Notes under the pieces: generated by a model
Told to the model about the DNA's origin: nothing
Databases searched by the model: none
What the model saw: the letters and a program-made list of their open reading frames with translations, nothing else
Shown: positions 19,407 to 32,100 of the stretch, in pieces
How positions within the stretch are numbered: the stretch's first letter is position 1
Layout: each line of letters starts with the position of its first letter
NCBI RefSeq assembly: GCF_000151315.2
Contig: NW_011887306.1
Location: 536,072 to 600,071, forward strand
Direction: 5' to 3'
Source: Capsaspora owczarzaki ATCC 30864
Lineage: Eukaryota > Opisthokonta > Filasterea
Length of the DNA: 64,000 bases
Translations under genes and position numbers: made by a program

Positions 19407-22070
19407 ATGGATCCACATGACTACAGCTGGATTCTCGCCGTCTCGTTCATCCTCTCCTGTCTCAACGCATACGCTCTCGGCGCAAACGACGTCGGCAATG
19501 CTGTCAGTGCTATTATGAACCCCCCTTCCCCCCCGCCCCGAATGGCTCACCCATGCAATGCGATCTCGTGTCGTGTCGTTCTGATGCTCGCTGTCGGGGT
19601 TTGTTCGCAATTGGAAATCGAAACAACGGGGTTGGTGCTCACTCACTCACTCACTCACTCACTCTCACTCACTCACTGGGTACTACTTGTGCTGTTTTTG
19701 ATTGGCTCTGGTGCTAGTTTGCGACGGCGGTGGCCGCCAAGACGCTGACCCTCCGCCAAGCGTGCGCGATTGCCCTGTTCACCGAGTTTGGCGGCGGCGT
19801 GCTGCTCGGCGCGTCGGTCGCTGACACAATCAAGGGCAACATTATCGACACGAGTCTGTTCACCAGCAACCCTGCGCTGCTCATGGTGAGTCAGGCAAAC
19901 GGCTGGGCTGGGCGCTGGGCTGGCTCGCAGTTAAAGATTGAAGCGGGGTCACGTTGCGTTCCACGGTTCCACGGGGCCGTGTCGCACTCATGTCAACCAG
20001 CTGCCGTCATGCACTGGGGCAAGTTCTGTCACTCGGATTTATCGCTTGGGCACATTCTGGTGTCATAAAGCGGAATTGCGATGGATTGGAGCTTGTGTGT
20101 GTGTGTGTTGAGGAGGAGGCGAAACGACGCAGATTGTCGCACAAAACGTTTCACTCGTTTACTGTTAGAAAATGAATCGTAAGCGCCAAGGACGAACAGT
20201 GGAGGTGACGGTTGAAGATCGAAAGAACATGCGAGAGACACTGAATCAACGTACAGCATTGAAAAGATTCGCTGATTCTGACTTTGGAAACGGAAACAAC
20301 CGCAAAACACGACGAAATTTTGGAGCAACTCTTTAGTTTTGCACTTACACATCTGTCTCATTTTGATGTCTGATTGGCGACGCTCTCTTGTTGTGCTCTC
20401 TCTCTTTGAAACACAGCTCGCAATGATGTGCGCTTTGTGCGGATCATCGTTTCTGGTGCTGGCTGCGACTTTGAAAGGATTCCCCGTTTCGTCCACCCAT
20501 GCAATTATCGGCGCCATCATTGGCACCGGTATCGCTGCCTTTGGTGTGGATACCGTCGACTGGGGCTGGACCGGTGTCGGCAAGATTGTTGCATCATGGT
20601 TTATTTCGCCCTTCCTCTCGGGCTTCATTTCGGCCGCCATCTTCCTCATCTCCAAGTACACTGTCCTCGTCAAACCCAACTCGTACGCACGGGCTCTCAA
20701 GGTCATTCCCGTCTTTTTCTTTTTGACATTCCTGATTGTCACTTTTTTCATCTTGTACGATGGCGCGCCCGATCTCAACCTCAAGAATGAGAATCCCGGT
20801 AATTTTTGTCGCGTGTTGCTTGCGACATGCGCATTAGTGTGTTTGGCGCCGCTGTTCCCTTGGACTTGGGTATCAGAAACTCGGAGACTGCAAAACTCAT
20901 CCCCATGTTGTTGATTTGATTTTTTTTTTGTTTTTTGTTTTGTTTTTGTTTTTTTTTGCGCAGGAATGATTGTCGGCATCGTGTTTGGCGTCGGCATTGT
21001 GGCTGCAGTTTTCGCGTACTTTTACTTGGTCCAAGTCATTCGCTTGCGAGTTGAAATCCGGCCGCAACGCCCGCTGTACCAGGACTTGCTTTACTTTTAC
21101 TTTGGACGGCCGCATCTGCCTGCGTATGTCGGCGATGATGCTGCCCTTCCTCTGTGTGGCAATGAACCTGAGCATGCTGAGCCTCACCACGACGAAGCAC
21201 CCCAGCCGTTGATTCCGGAAGTGTCACGCTCAAACTCGTACGGCTCCACAACAGACGAGCCGCTCGCACACGGATCGGTTGGCGGCGTCAACGAGGCCAA
21301 GCCTCCTCAAGTGGATGCAGCTCAAAAGAGCTGGTTTGGGAAGGCGCTTGCCGCGGCCTCGAGTGGCATGGACAAGGACATTGTGTCTGCAGAGAGCGAG
21401 GCACAGGCCCACATGATGTCGCAGGCCACCAAGTTTGAGACGCGCACTGAGGAGACGTACAGCTTCTTGCAAGTCCTTTCGTGCGTGTCGATGAGTTTTG
21501 CGCACGGCTCCAACGATGTGGGAAACGCGGTGGGCCCGATCTCTGCGGTCTGGTACATTTGGCAGAATGCGGCCGTCGCTGGCACCAAAACCGACGTGCC
21601 CGTGTGGCACTTGGCCATCGGCGGTGCTTGCATCAATCTGGGGCTCCTGACGCTTGGCTGGCGAGTCATGAAAACGCTTGGCAACAAGCTGACCTACCAG
21701 TCGCCATCGCGAGGCTTTTGCACCGAGATTGGCGCCATTCTGACTGTGCTTACCGCTTCCAAGTTGGGGTTGCCAGTAAGTGCTGCCCGAGGAGGGGGAC
21801 GTGTGATTGATGATACCAGAGAAGCCAACTTTTTGCCGGCGTTTACGTTGCTCACTTTCTCGCCCTCTCGCTCTGACGCTGCAGGTCAGTACAACCCATG
21901 CAATCACTGGCTCGAGCGCATTTGTTGGCCTTGCTTCGTCCGGATCGGCCAAAACGGTCAACTGGCGCTTGCTTGGATGGTGCTTCCTGAGTTGGATTGT
22001 GACGGTGCCAATTGCAGCCTTGATCTCTGGACTCTTGTTTGCCATGATTGTCAACTCGCCACGGGTTTAA
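19407..22070 (+). CDS. PiT-type (PHO4/SLC20) phosphate symporter
   Basis: Five exons (19407-19502, 19718-19885, 20417-20798, 20964-21775, 21885-22070) give 547 residues. The inverted-repeat PiT signature appears twice: ALGANDVGNAFATAVAAKTL near the N terminus and SFAHGSNDVGNAVGPISAVW in exon 4. Other membrane segments include FPVSSTHAIIGAIIG and, at the end, VSTTHAITGSSAFVGLA and a final hydrophobic helix. A hydrophilic loop of about 140 residues between the two halves contains SRSNSYGSTTDEP. The family takes up inorganic phosphate with Na+ or H+; which ion applies cannot be read from the sequence. The first intron interrupts the first signature exactly after GNA. The 3' end converges on the myosin gene with 202 bases between stop codons. 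Confidence 0.92.
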
Positions 22071-22272
22071 AAGACAATCTTCTTTTGTTTGCCCGAGCTA
22101 TCAAAACTGATTGTATATTCTGTTATAGCCCAATACAAAACAAAAACAAAACGCGTTGTTGGGGCAGAACACGAAAAAACGTCAACCGGTGCCACATTCG
22201 CAAACAAAACAAAGACGTTCCAACAAAGCAAGACAAAACAAAAAGCGATCAAAAACACGATTCATCGTTCGT

Positions 22273-25200
22273 TCATTTTTTGGCCCAAGAAGGAGTGCCA
22301 GCCTGCCCATATCCCGATGAGCTGCTGGCAGCGCCGCCAGCCGGGCCACGGTATCCGCTGCGCTTCTCCACGGGCACGTAAGTGCTCTTGGGTTCTGTGG
22401 GTGTTTCGAGCAAAGAAACAAAAACAAGAGCACAAGAGACAACAAGTCAGTTTCACAGGACGGGCGATTCTCAATTCCAAAAAAACTCTCCAACTCGAAA
22501 CAAAACGTACGAGCATCCTTGGGAAGATCCGAGCCAACAGTCACCGTCGAAGTCTTGCCCTTGCCAGCAAAAATAGCACGAGGAGTGCCTTCCACCTTGG
22601 TGAACGTGATGGTGCGGACGTCCTTTTCTTTGGCCTTGTACGTGATGCTGTACAGAAAGAGTGTGCATACTAATCAGCTCACAGTAATTCCCCGCAAGTC
22701 AAAAAAGATAAACACGTTATCTCAAGTCAAATGAATCATACTTGTTGGAGAACTTCACTGCCAAATCCTTGTTGGTCTTTCGGTAGTGCTCCTTCAAACA
22801 CACCACGAGCTCGCTCTTGCGGTTGTTTTCAAGCAAGTAGTCGTAATCGGTTGCGTGGATAATGATAAAGTTATCTGAACGTACAATCAACCAGCCAAAA
22901 CAAAAAATTCACCCACAACCCGGTCAGTTCCAAGGAGACCCCCTTGCACAACAGCAATCCCAACCAGTTCAACTATGGCCACACTCACCACTCAGCTCGC
23001 TGAGACTGACGCCAGTCACCATCTCATGCGGAATGCGACGGGCAATCTTGCCCTTGGCCGGGGTCTTGAGAGACAGGTTGTAAATGGCCTTGTCGGTGAC
23101 AACAATGGAGCGACGCTGCGACTTGTAGCGCTTGTTGATCTTGTTGCAGTTGTCGGCAAACAGAATCTTCGAGTCGTCGTTCTTGTGCATCGTGTCAACA
23201 ACGAAAGGCGCGTGCTTGAAGTTGCCATAGTCTCCGTAGTACTTGCGGTTGATGGAAAACTTGCGACGCTCCTTTTGCCCAGAGAAAATGTCCTGCATGC
23301 TGGCGCGGATGAGCAGGTACCACTTGCGCGCGACAAAGGCGCGGTAGAAGCGCTGGATTTTGCTGACAATGGCCACAAGCTTGGCCTCGCGCATTTCCTC
23401 CAGCTTGAAGACGGTTTGGGGAGACTTGATGAAAATCTTGGTCTTGCCGAACTGGTACTCGTCCTTGGCAATCTTGAGGTGCTGCAGAATCTTTTCGCAG
23501 CCCGATTTTTCGTCGCCCGACCACTTGGGCCATGTTTCCTCCGTCAGCATCTTGTAGCTGGAGGCAGGAAGAGCGATGTGATTGTTAGCAAAGGAAAAAA
23601 AAATAAAAGCAACAACAACAACAACAACAACAAGCCAAAAAAGATCAACCACATTTCCCCGAGCTACAAAACAATGCCTTACCGGTGCAAAAAGTGGCCA
23701 TACACCATGCGGAATGCAAAACCAGCACGACGAACACGAACGTTCTCGACAAGACCGAGGTAGCGAACCTGGTTGCGGACCATCTCGTCGTCAAAGTAAC
23801 CGCCGACCTTGCGCTCGTTGGGCTTGATGCAGCGAATGTAGTGCGGCACACAGGCACGCAGGGCATCCATGAGCGCAGCAACTTGCGTCTTGAACTGGGT
23901 ACCAGCAGTCACGGGGCGCTTTTTGGAATCCTTCATGCGCTCCGCGTCCGCAGCGAAAATCTCCTTGCCGAGCTTGAGCGAGCTGGCCATCATGAGCTCG
24001 ACGAGGTCGCTGAAGAGGGTGTCCTTGTTCTTGTCCAAGAAGCCCTTGGTGTCGTACTCGACCACACCCGCGAAATGCTTAATCACAAAGATGGAGCCCG
24101 CGCCCTTGGTGAGGTGCGTCGTGTCCGTGACTTGCTTGAAGAGCTTGGTGTGGAAGGACTCGTCCGTACCCTAAGCACAGCACAAACAGGCGATGCTGAA
24201 ATGAAGACACTGTCACAAGTTGTAACGATACAGCTCAGCAATCCTACCTTCGGGAACAAGCACTCTTCATCCAACAAGGACAGAATGCCGCCGTTGCGCT
24301 CGATGAGTTCGCAGCATGGACGATTGTCGTAGTAGTCAATACGGGTCCATGCAATGCCCTCCTTGACGTACTCTTCCTGTAAGACAACAAAGTTGAACGA
24401 AATCAGCAACAGAAAAACACACCACTCGGCGTCAACCATCGACAACTTGCCTGCTCCTTCTTCAAGGTCAGCTCGATGAAAATCTGCTGAAGCTTCTCGT
24501 TGACAAAGTTGATGCAGAGCTGCTCAAAGCCGTTGGTTTGGAAGATCTCAAAGCCGTAAATGTCCAGAACGCCAATGACGAACGCCGGCTTCTCGGTGTG
24601 CATGGTCGTGTTGATGCGCTCGACAATCCACTGGAAGAGACGCGAGTAAACAGCCTTGGCGAGCGAGTCGCGCGAGTACAGCGCTTGCTCCTTGCCGAGC
24701 GTGGATTTGATGACCTCGGTCGAGCCGCCCTTGATTGAGCGGTGAGTGAGCGCATGAGCGAGCTTGTCGCCCGTCACGCCAAGCATTTGAGCGGCAATGG
24801 CAAGGATTTCCTTGCTGTCAACAACCGCCTTGTCGTCCTGACCCTTGGCCTCCTCGGATGCGAAGCTCATGTTGCCCAGGTGCAGAATGCCCGCAAGCAG
24901 ATGCATAATGTCCTTCTGCTCGGCCGACGAAATGCCGCAGACAGTCATGGCAGTCTGTGTGCCGCAAGGTTTCCAGAGTGAAGAAGAAGAAGGAATTCAA
25001 TGTGAGAAAAACAATTGGCGGAAAGCAACAACGATGCCTCACACACATACCTTGGTTTCAGCGAAATCCGCTCGGTCATCAATTCCATCGGCGCGATAGA
25101 CGTTGCTCTGGCTCAGGTACGCATAATGCTCGGGACCATACAGCTGGAGTTCCTCTACACACGAAGACGACAAAAATTGGTGTCGAGTTGAAACGCCAGT

Positions 25201-26786
25201 TCTCAGCGCATGACCATGCTCCAAACACTGCACTCACTTTGCTCTTGTGCACTCGAGCCGGCAAGCAGCTGGTAGAAAATGTGGAAGGACCGCTCGGTGT
25301 CTTGGCGACTCACGATGCGGGACTTTTCGAGCAAATCTGTCGCAAGTTGGAAAGGGAGGTTTAGAAGACAGTCCACGGCAGGAGGCCATCCCAAAACACA
25401 CAGCAGCGGCATGGTCTGACATTGCGTGATCTTTCCACCGACGGGGTCTCCACCGTAGCTGAACTGGATCTCAAAATATTTGCCCTGCAGTTGGTTGAGT
25501 TGTTGTTTCAGACAACAAGTCAGTCGGTCAGCAACCTCAGGGCATGTGCGCGCACAACACACAAACGCTAGATGTCGTACAAAGCGACTCGAGTTGTTGT
25601 TGCGAACGGTCTTTGCGTTGCCAAAGGCCTCGAGCAACGGGTTGGACTCGAGAATCTGCTGCTTGACCTTCTCGACGTCTGCTGCCTTGGAACTGACTGC
25701 AGCAATGTACTCCATGATCTTCTTGGAAGCCTCGGTCTTGCCTGCGCCAGACTCGCCACTGTCAAAGCGAATGGTGAGCGCAAACAACCACGATAATTCG
25801 ATTCAAGAAACACGGGAATCGCGAAGAAGCAGCATTCCAAACCTGATAATCACGCAATGCTACAAAGATGACCAATGAGACAGCAAAGAGAGCCGAGTGA
25901 GCGAATGGTCAATCGAGCATTGACTTGAACTTGAACAAATCTGATTCATAACTCACATTCTCACGGTCGGCGACCATGTTGCGCACGGAAATGTCTGCGA
26001 GCTGTTTTGGGACCACACACACAAAAACACACATTCCAGCACACAGTGTAACACGGAAATGAGTGACACGCGAACATGAGACCAATGATGTTACGTTGTG
26101 TTGCTAACTGTGACTGCCGTTGTTGAGTTGAGGACTGAGAAGGCAGTCGGAATTTCTGCCTCCAATGCCAAGCTCTGTGCTTCTCGACGCCGCTTCTCCC
26201 CTTCCGTATCAGCGCAAGTCGGAGCGCGGAATGGCTGAAGGACATCTCAGTGCAGCCAACCCCCGAACTGTGTACCAACCACAGCGGATGACGGTTGATC
26301 GGGTGATTGTGATGGCTATTCAAAAACCACACTAACCGCATAGACATGCGGCGCGTTCTCGTAGAGCAGCCGGCCGCGGTAGCGCTGCAGCGTCGTCGGC
26401 AGGTACAATGGCTTGATCTGCTTGAATGGGTTCACTGTGAACGACGAAGGGGAAGAACGAGCCGAGAAACGGTCAGAAACGACAATTGAATTGAGCCGAT
26501 AATAAAATAAAAAATAAAAATAATAAAAAGTTGCCTTCATAGGCGAAAAAATTGGAATCGCGTTTCTCATAGCATGAAACCGAATTCAAATCGCGTTCGA
26601 TACGGCTTGATCACTGAACGACATCACATTTTAGTAGTCCAAACCTGAAATGAGCACTTCGCCAATGTAAGTGTAGATCTCGTCGTGGTCGTAGTGCGCT
26701 TTGAGGGCAGACATGACGGCATCTTCGGTGATGTCGGACAGCAGGACAAGATCGTCCGGCGCGTGCTGATGCGGGCGATAGGCCAT
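22273..26786 (-). CDS. Short-tailed class I myosin heavy chain
   Basis: Fifteen exons give 942 residues. Exons, in order: 26786-26645, 26434-26337, 26001-25957, 25859-25843, 25758-25581, 25484-25421, 25336-25238, 25154-25051, 24954-24451, 24376-24248, 24170-23683, 23557-22989, 22874-22742, 22647-22511, 22394-22273. The motor has the P-loop GESGAGKT (102-109), switch [16 protein letters not shown], switch [13 protein letters not shown] and YIRCIKPNE. One IQ helix follows ([15 protein letters not shown], about 690-708), then a basic TH1 membrane-binding tail to the end. There is no SH3, so this is the short-tail myosin I type that links actin to membranes. Exon 4 is only 17 bases, and the intron after exon 9 starts GCAAGT instead of GT. 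The true start is ambiguous because its surroundings are duplicated. Confidence 0.93.
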
Positions 26787-26965
26787 GGTGGATTTTTGGG
26801 TGAAAACTGAAACAAACAAAGACTGGGCCTTTGAATGAGGCGACTTCGGTGATGTCGGACAGCAGGACAAGATCGTCCGGCGCGTGCTGATGCGGGCGAT
26901 AGGCCATGGTGGATTTTTGGGTGAAAACTGAAACAAAAAAAGACTGGGCCTTTGAATGAGGCGAC
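26724..26965 (-). repeat. 121-base tandem duplication over the myosin start codon
   Basis: 26724-26844 and 26845-26965 are direct copies differing at about one base (aaacaaacaaag against aaacaaaaaaag). Each copy holds a T-rich acceptor ending TTTCAG, the leader and the first 21 codons from [12 protein letters not shown]. Since 121 is not a multiple of three, translation from the upstream copy leaves the myosin frame. Confidence 0.92.
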
Positions 26966-27636
26966 TTTGGAGACTGAGAATGGACGTGCTGCAATGTTGG
27001 AAAGCGGCGGAAACAGGTCAAGTTGATTGAAAATATCATTTGCAATAGAATGCGGGTGGTGAGAGCAGGGTAGAATGCTTGGGGGGCAGGCGTGGAGGGC
27101 TGACTTGATTCGCTTGCAATTTTGGGCTTGAGAAGCAGTGCTTGTTGGTGACTTTTGGGGCTGAATTTGCTCCCAAAAACTCATCGCATGAGGTAATATT
27201 AACTCTATAAACGAGAATAATATAGCTCGTGGTTTGCACAAATTGAGCCAAAAGACGCTCTGCCAGGCAAGTGTCGCTACATTGAGGAATGTTTAAAAAA
27301 ATGCGAAATTTTGAGAAATCGTCCTTTCTCGACCGTACACACCATAAAACTAGTTCCCGACAATTACATTAACATGTACTCAGCTCTTAAAAGCAAAAAC
27401 GCAATGCAAACAACTTGAAACTGAGCCGAAATTCTCAAAAACACCTCCATTCTCTCGCTTTTGCCGCAGATTTCGCAATCTTCAGCATCCCCGATGAGCT
27501 CATGACACGATCCATTCCACTTTATCGAAACTTGCTTCAACCAAATTTCGATTTTTCCGAGCAACTCGAGCAAAACCCTCATCAATCTTTCAAGCTCATT
27601 CGCAAATTTCAAAAAACCAAAAGATCAACCAGAAAA
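26966..27636. other. Divergent promoter region, myosin I and GNAT
   Basis: Lies between the duplicated myosin leader and the GNAT start. Minus-strand frames here are not gene-like. A TTTTGCCGCAG near 27470 could end a 5' UTR intron of the GNAT gene. Confidence 0.5.
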
Positions 27637-29004
27637 ATGAGCGCAAAGGGCCACTCGAAGGCAACAACAAGCTCTGGATTGCCGCTGGACGTGGTGCGGC
27701 TGCGCGATGCATACGACGTGGCTCTGCTCAAGGGTCTGTACGACCAGCTGATGGTGCCGTCGTTTGGCATGTTCGAGTCCGAGCTCGAGGCGTGCGAGAC
27801 CTGGGAGGAGCTGCTCAACCCGGCCACCCGCGACAGCGTCCGAGACGAGTACGATCTCCACGCCGTCTGCCTGCTCGACGACTCGCCCGAGGTCGCATCC
27901 AAGCCCGCCGTCGAGCGCATTGCCGCCGCCGTCATGTGCGAGTACTACCCAAAGTCCAACTGCGGCCTGATGACTTACATTGCCGTTGCCGACTCGATGC
28001 GCAAGCACGGTCTTGGCCGTGTCCTCGTCTCCGAGACGCTTGCCGCGCTCCACCAGTCTGCCCAAGCAGGTAACCATTGCGAGACTCGCAATCATCGAGT
28101 GCAAGGTCGGAGGGAGTGGGAGCAGGGGGGGGGGTGAAGAGTTGGATCAATGCGGAGCTTTTTTTTTTTTTTTTTTTCAAAATGTTGGGTTCGCTCGTGT
28201 CGTTTGCTTTTTTTTTTTTTCCCGTTTGCACCAAACCGCGCCGAGCCTGCGTCTTGGTGTCTGTTCGAGGGTTTGGTGTTCGGACATGACACCCCCGCGG
28301 CGCGGTCGGATCGCCGGCGATGAGGCGATTGAAAAACGAAACCCCACCGAAAATCCGCAAACAAAAAACCAAAACAAAAACAAAAACAAAAAAGGGGAGG
28401 ATTTTTTGTTTCGTTTTTGAACAACTCGGAAATTTTGTTTTTTGACATGTCTTCCAAACACAAAAACGAGAGTCAAAAATCAAAGTTGCAAAAGAAAGAA
28501 CTTTCTCGCTGAACATGCTTCTGATCAAAACTAATTTGACCTCTGAAACTCTCCAACTACTAACTGCCAGCTGGTAAGGCTGGCTGCGCTGCCGTCTTCC
28601 TCGAAACCAACTCGGACGCCGTCGACGCCGAGAAGGACGTCATGGTGCCTGCCGAGCGCAGGAAGGTGCTGCACCGCCTTGGCTTTCGGATTCTGGACTG
28701 CACCTACGTCCAGCCCGCCCTGTCTGCCGAGCAGGAAAAGTGCACCGATCTGTTGCTCGCCGTGCACAACTCGTTCCTGGGCGACACGCCTGTCGCTGAG
28801 CTTCCTGCCGCCACTGCTTCGGCTGCTGCTGCCACTGCTGCTGGCGCTTTGACCCGCAAGACGCTGTCCTCGCCCCTCATCCTTGCCTTTATGGAAGAGT
28901 TCTTCTCGGTGCTGATGGGCGCCGAGTCGCTCAAGACAGATGCCGACTTTTTGGCCATCCAGAAGGAGCTCCAGCCCCAAAAGGTTGTCACTGCGCAGGA
29001 TTAG
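27637..29004 (+). CDS. GNAT-family N-acetyltransferase
   Basis: Two exons, 27637-28069 and 28571-29004, give 288 residues. Residues about 20-200 form a GNAT fold. IAAAVMCEYYPKSNCGLMTY is the beta-4 region. MRKHGLGRVLVSETLAAL is motif A, with the acetyl-CoA pyrophosphate loop RKHGLG. AAVFLETN and RRKVLHRLGFRIL are beta-5 and the motif B region. The exon junction falls between motif A and beta-5. The C-terminal 90 residues contain an Ala-rich linker and a helix (LILAFMEEFFSVLMG) and are not part of the usual fold. The substrate is unknown; nothing nearby suggests one. The gene converges on TBCK with 174 bases between stops. Confidence 0.75.
28070..28570 (+). other. GNAT intron with homopolymer runs
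   Basis: A 501-base intron with a G run near 28127, T runs at about 28157-28177 and 28210-28220, and an A/C-rich stretch near 28365-28395. No coding signal. Confidence 0.6.
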
Positions 29005-29178
29005 CATCAAGGCAAATGTGCTGCCGGCAAACCATTTAGTGATGACACTTTCTGTGTGCTTGTGTAAACCATTATCCAAGTTGTGCGACGCTTTTTTCGT
29101 TAAACTGATTGCTTTTTCAGAACATTTTTTTTTTGAAAAACTGTATAATTTCAATCAATCTCGATGAGGAAAAAAGTA

Positions 29179-32100
29179 TCATCCCTCGAACATGTGATGA
29201 TGGCAAAGCACTAGCCGTGTTCGAAGTGGAACGGCCAAGTCTGGCACAATGCCTCCGCATGCACAAAGTGGACCCACTTTGCGAATGGACGCCCAAATGC
29301 CTTCCATGCCGCCTCGCAAGAGCGCGACTTTCGGGAACTCGGACCGTACCAGCAACTCTGCAAGCTGTGATGTGAAGAGCAGTGAGAAAGAAGCACAAAT
29401 AATTTAGGGACAACATTGGAGGTGCTATTGTGTGACCAAAGGCAATTTTCTTACCTGTGCGCCAGTGGTTGCTTTGGCGCCAGCCACCACTACAATAGGC
29501 CTGCCCTTGTATCGCTCGAGATCCTTCGTGGCGGCCGCGGTAACTTGCGACACATTGATGGAGCCCTTCAGATGTGCTCGTGCAAAACTAGTGCCGCAAA
29601 TCAAAAACGCAAGATGAGGAATCGCCAACAACAGTCTCACCAAACGAAAACGCTGTTCAACTCACTCTTGCTCAGCTCGAGTGTCGATAGTGATGGTTCG
29701 CAGACGAGCAGCAAGATAGTCCGACAAGGACAGCCGCGGGAAGCACTCTGTTCGAAGTTGATCCAACGGAATGTCTTCTGAGAATGGCGTCGAGCTCGCT
29801 TGGAGCGGTGAGGAGAGGCCAGGTAATAGCTCGAGCTGAAAGTTCAAAGCACGGTCAATCTCTCAGTCAGATTCAATTTTGGCTCGACAGCGCAACGCCA
29901 ACTGCTGCTGTGCACCGACAAAACGCTTACATCATCCGCGCGCGCTCCTGGACTGGCCGGGTCACTTGCAGTCGCATCTGCCGCCTCTGCAGCCTCTGCA
30001 GCGGCAATTTCGAATCGTCGGAAGGCGACGCTGCTTGGAGTCGCCGAGCACAGGGCGACGCCGTCGAGGATGCATCGCTCGATATCCACTTCGGGCATGT
30101 CCGAGAAGAGCAAAATGCATTCGTTAAAGGCAAAGGAAAGCAGCTGCTCGCGGAATTGCTTGACGATGGCCAGGCCATAGAACAGCGGCAACGAAGCCGG
30201 CCCAAGGAGCATGGTGTCCCACATGTGAAAGATTTGTTGCAATGGGAAGACGTCTGCGGCAAAGCAAGCGACGACAAACGCACAAGATAGTTAGAAGTCG
30301 GCCAGTCGAGGAGTAGGACAAGTGTGAAAAGCAAACGCAACGAAAAAAAAAAACCACGTACGAGTAAACACGGTCAAAAACCACGGAATGGCGTAGAGAT
30401 CCGGAGGGAAGCCAATGTCATCCAAATGGTTGGCCAGGATGGGATCGTGGTAGCAAATCAAGTGCCGGAATACGGCCAAGTACTCCTGAATGGCATTCGA
30501 ATTGTCGTTGGTGAAAAAGTTGGCCGCGTACTTGGACACAAACTTGTTGATGCACGCGAGTGCCACGCCCTCTTGGTTAAAGTTCAGCGTGAGGAATGCC
30601 GCGCAGATAGAGTCCAGCCCTATGAACAACAAACAAAAGTCAGTAAACGAGTTGGGCAATTGAAGAGAACCAGCAACACCTGAGCGCAAAAAACCACCCC
30701 TCGCTCCCTCACCTTGCCAATACACCAAGCTCGGATTGGAAACGATCCAAGCTTTCAGGAGCCGCTTGAAAGTGCGATGTCCGTCTGGGGAAGCGAGAAG
30801 GGGCAGGTATTGGTGGCAACGTGGAATGTCCACCTCAATCTGGTGGTCGGTGCTCGTTTCAGACTGCTTGTCGATCGCATCGTAAGCCGCAGCACAGTTG
30901 CCAGTCACTCCCAAGATGCACGCCCAAATGGGGCCTCGCAGCATTGGCGGAATGTCATTCGCCGCCTCCGCGAGAAGACGGGGCCGGCTCAGCGGATAGG
31001 CGTCCAACAATGGCTGAAAGATGGCAATGCGGCGGTACTGGTGCTCGATGTCCGCCTCGCGAATGTGCAGCGAAAGCTGAGAACTGTCCTGCACGTGGTG
31101 GGTGGGGGAGGGTGAACGTGCGATGCTTGAGACGGACATGCGAAGGGTTGTTGGCGTTGCCTTGCTGGAGGATGCTGGAGCGGGATCGAACGCATCGAGT
31201 GGCAGTAGTCGTTTTTCGGAATAATCCACGTCTGATGGTGTGCTACTGCCAACCGTAAAGACAGGGGCAGCGGTGGGTTCAGCGACCACGACTGATCCTA
31301 CCGTGTCATTCAGTCCGAGTTCCAAAATGCTGGGGTTGACTTCGACGACTTGATTCAGTGCAATCAGTCGCTCACGCAGGTTTTTCAACGGCAGCACGAA
31401 CGGACTGGGGTCGTACCGCGTCGTCCGATCGCGCTCGTGACCAAGGACGGTACTGCCCGAGCTTGCAAACACAGCACGAGCCAGGCAAGAAATTGACGGG
31501 CGAGTGTGGAGCAGCCCACGGCGGGAGAGCTCCATCTGAACATCGCCACCAGCAAGCGTCCAAAAGTGATAGGCCGTCGCAAGGGGCATGGATTCGAGTG
31601 GATCCGCGGACGAAAAGCCCAGTGGCATTCCACCCTCAATGACATACGTGTCCGCCTCGGCGACGGTCGAAGGGATGTGCACTGCGTTCGCCAGCATTTG
31701 GCCCTGCAGCACAAATTGGCGTCGAATCTCGGCAACCGCCTTTTGCTGTTGCAGCGCGCCCTGATGCAACGACGAGACTGGCGAAAACGTGACGGGCGAG
31801 GTGGGTTTTGCGCGGAGAGACGACCTGCGCTTGCCTTGCCGCGCTTGGGTGTAGGCAACGTGGGTGCCGCTGGGCGCACTGGTTGCGCCGACGTTGCTGT
31901 CCTCGAGACGAACGAGCGCGGTAAACTTACTGGCGATCGGGATGGCGAGCGACGCACTATGCAGGGCATACTCGTGGACTGGCAAATCCGACGGCTCGAG
32001 TGCTTTTGCCGCGACCACGGTCTGAACTGCAGAATTTGTAAATTGCAGCACGGGATCGGCAAGTTGAATGTCACTTGGCGCAACAGACGCGTCATCCGTG

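Noticed and set aside
20029-20997. 322-codon minus frame across the phosphate transporter
   Set aside because: It runs through introns and exons of the transporter with Lys-rich homopolymer segments; shadow of the PiT gene.
21230-22054. 274-codon minus frame over PiT exon 4 and 5
   Set aside because: Antisense of conserved membrane exons; no family resemblance.
22975-23763. 262-codon plus frame over myosin exons 11-12
   Set aside because: Shadow of the conserved minus-strand myosin IQ/TH1 exon; it crosses an intron with AAC repeats.
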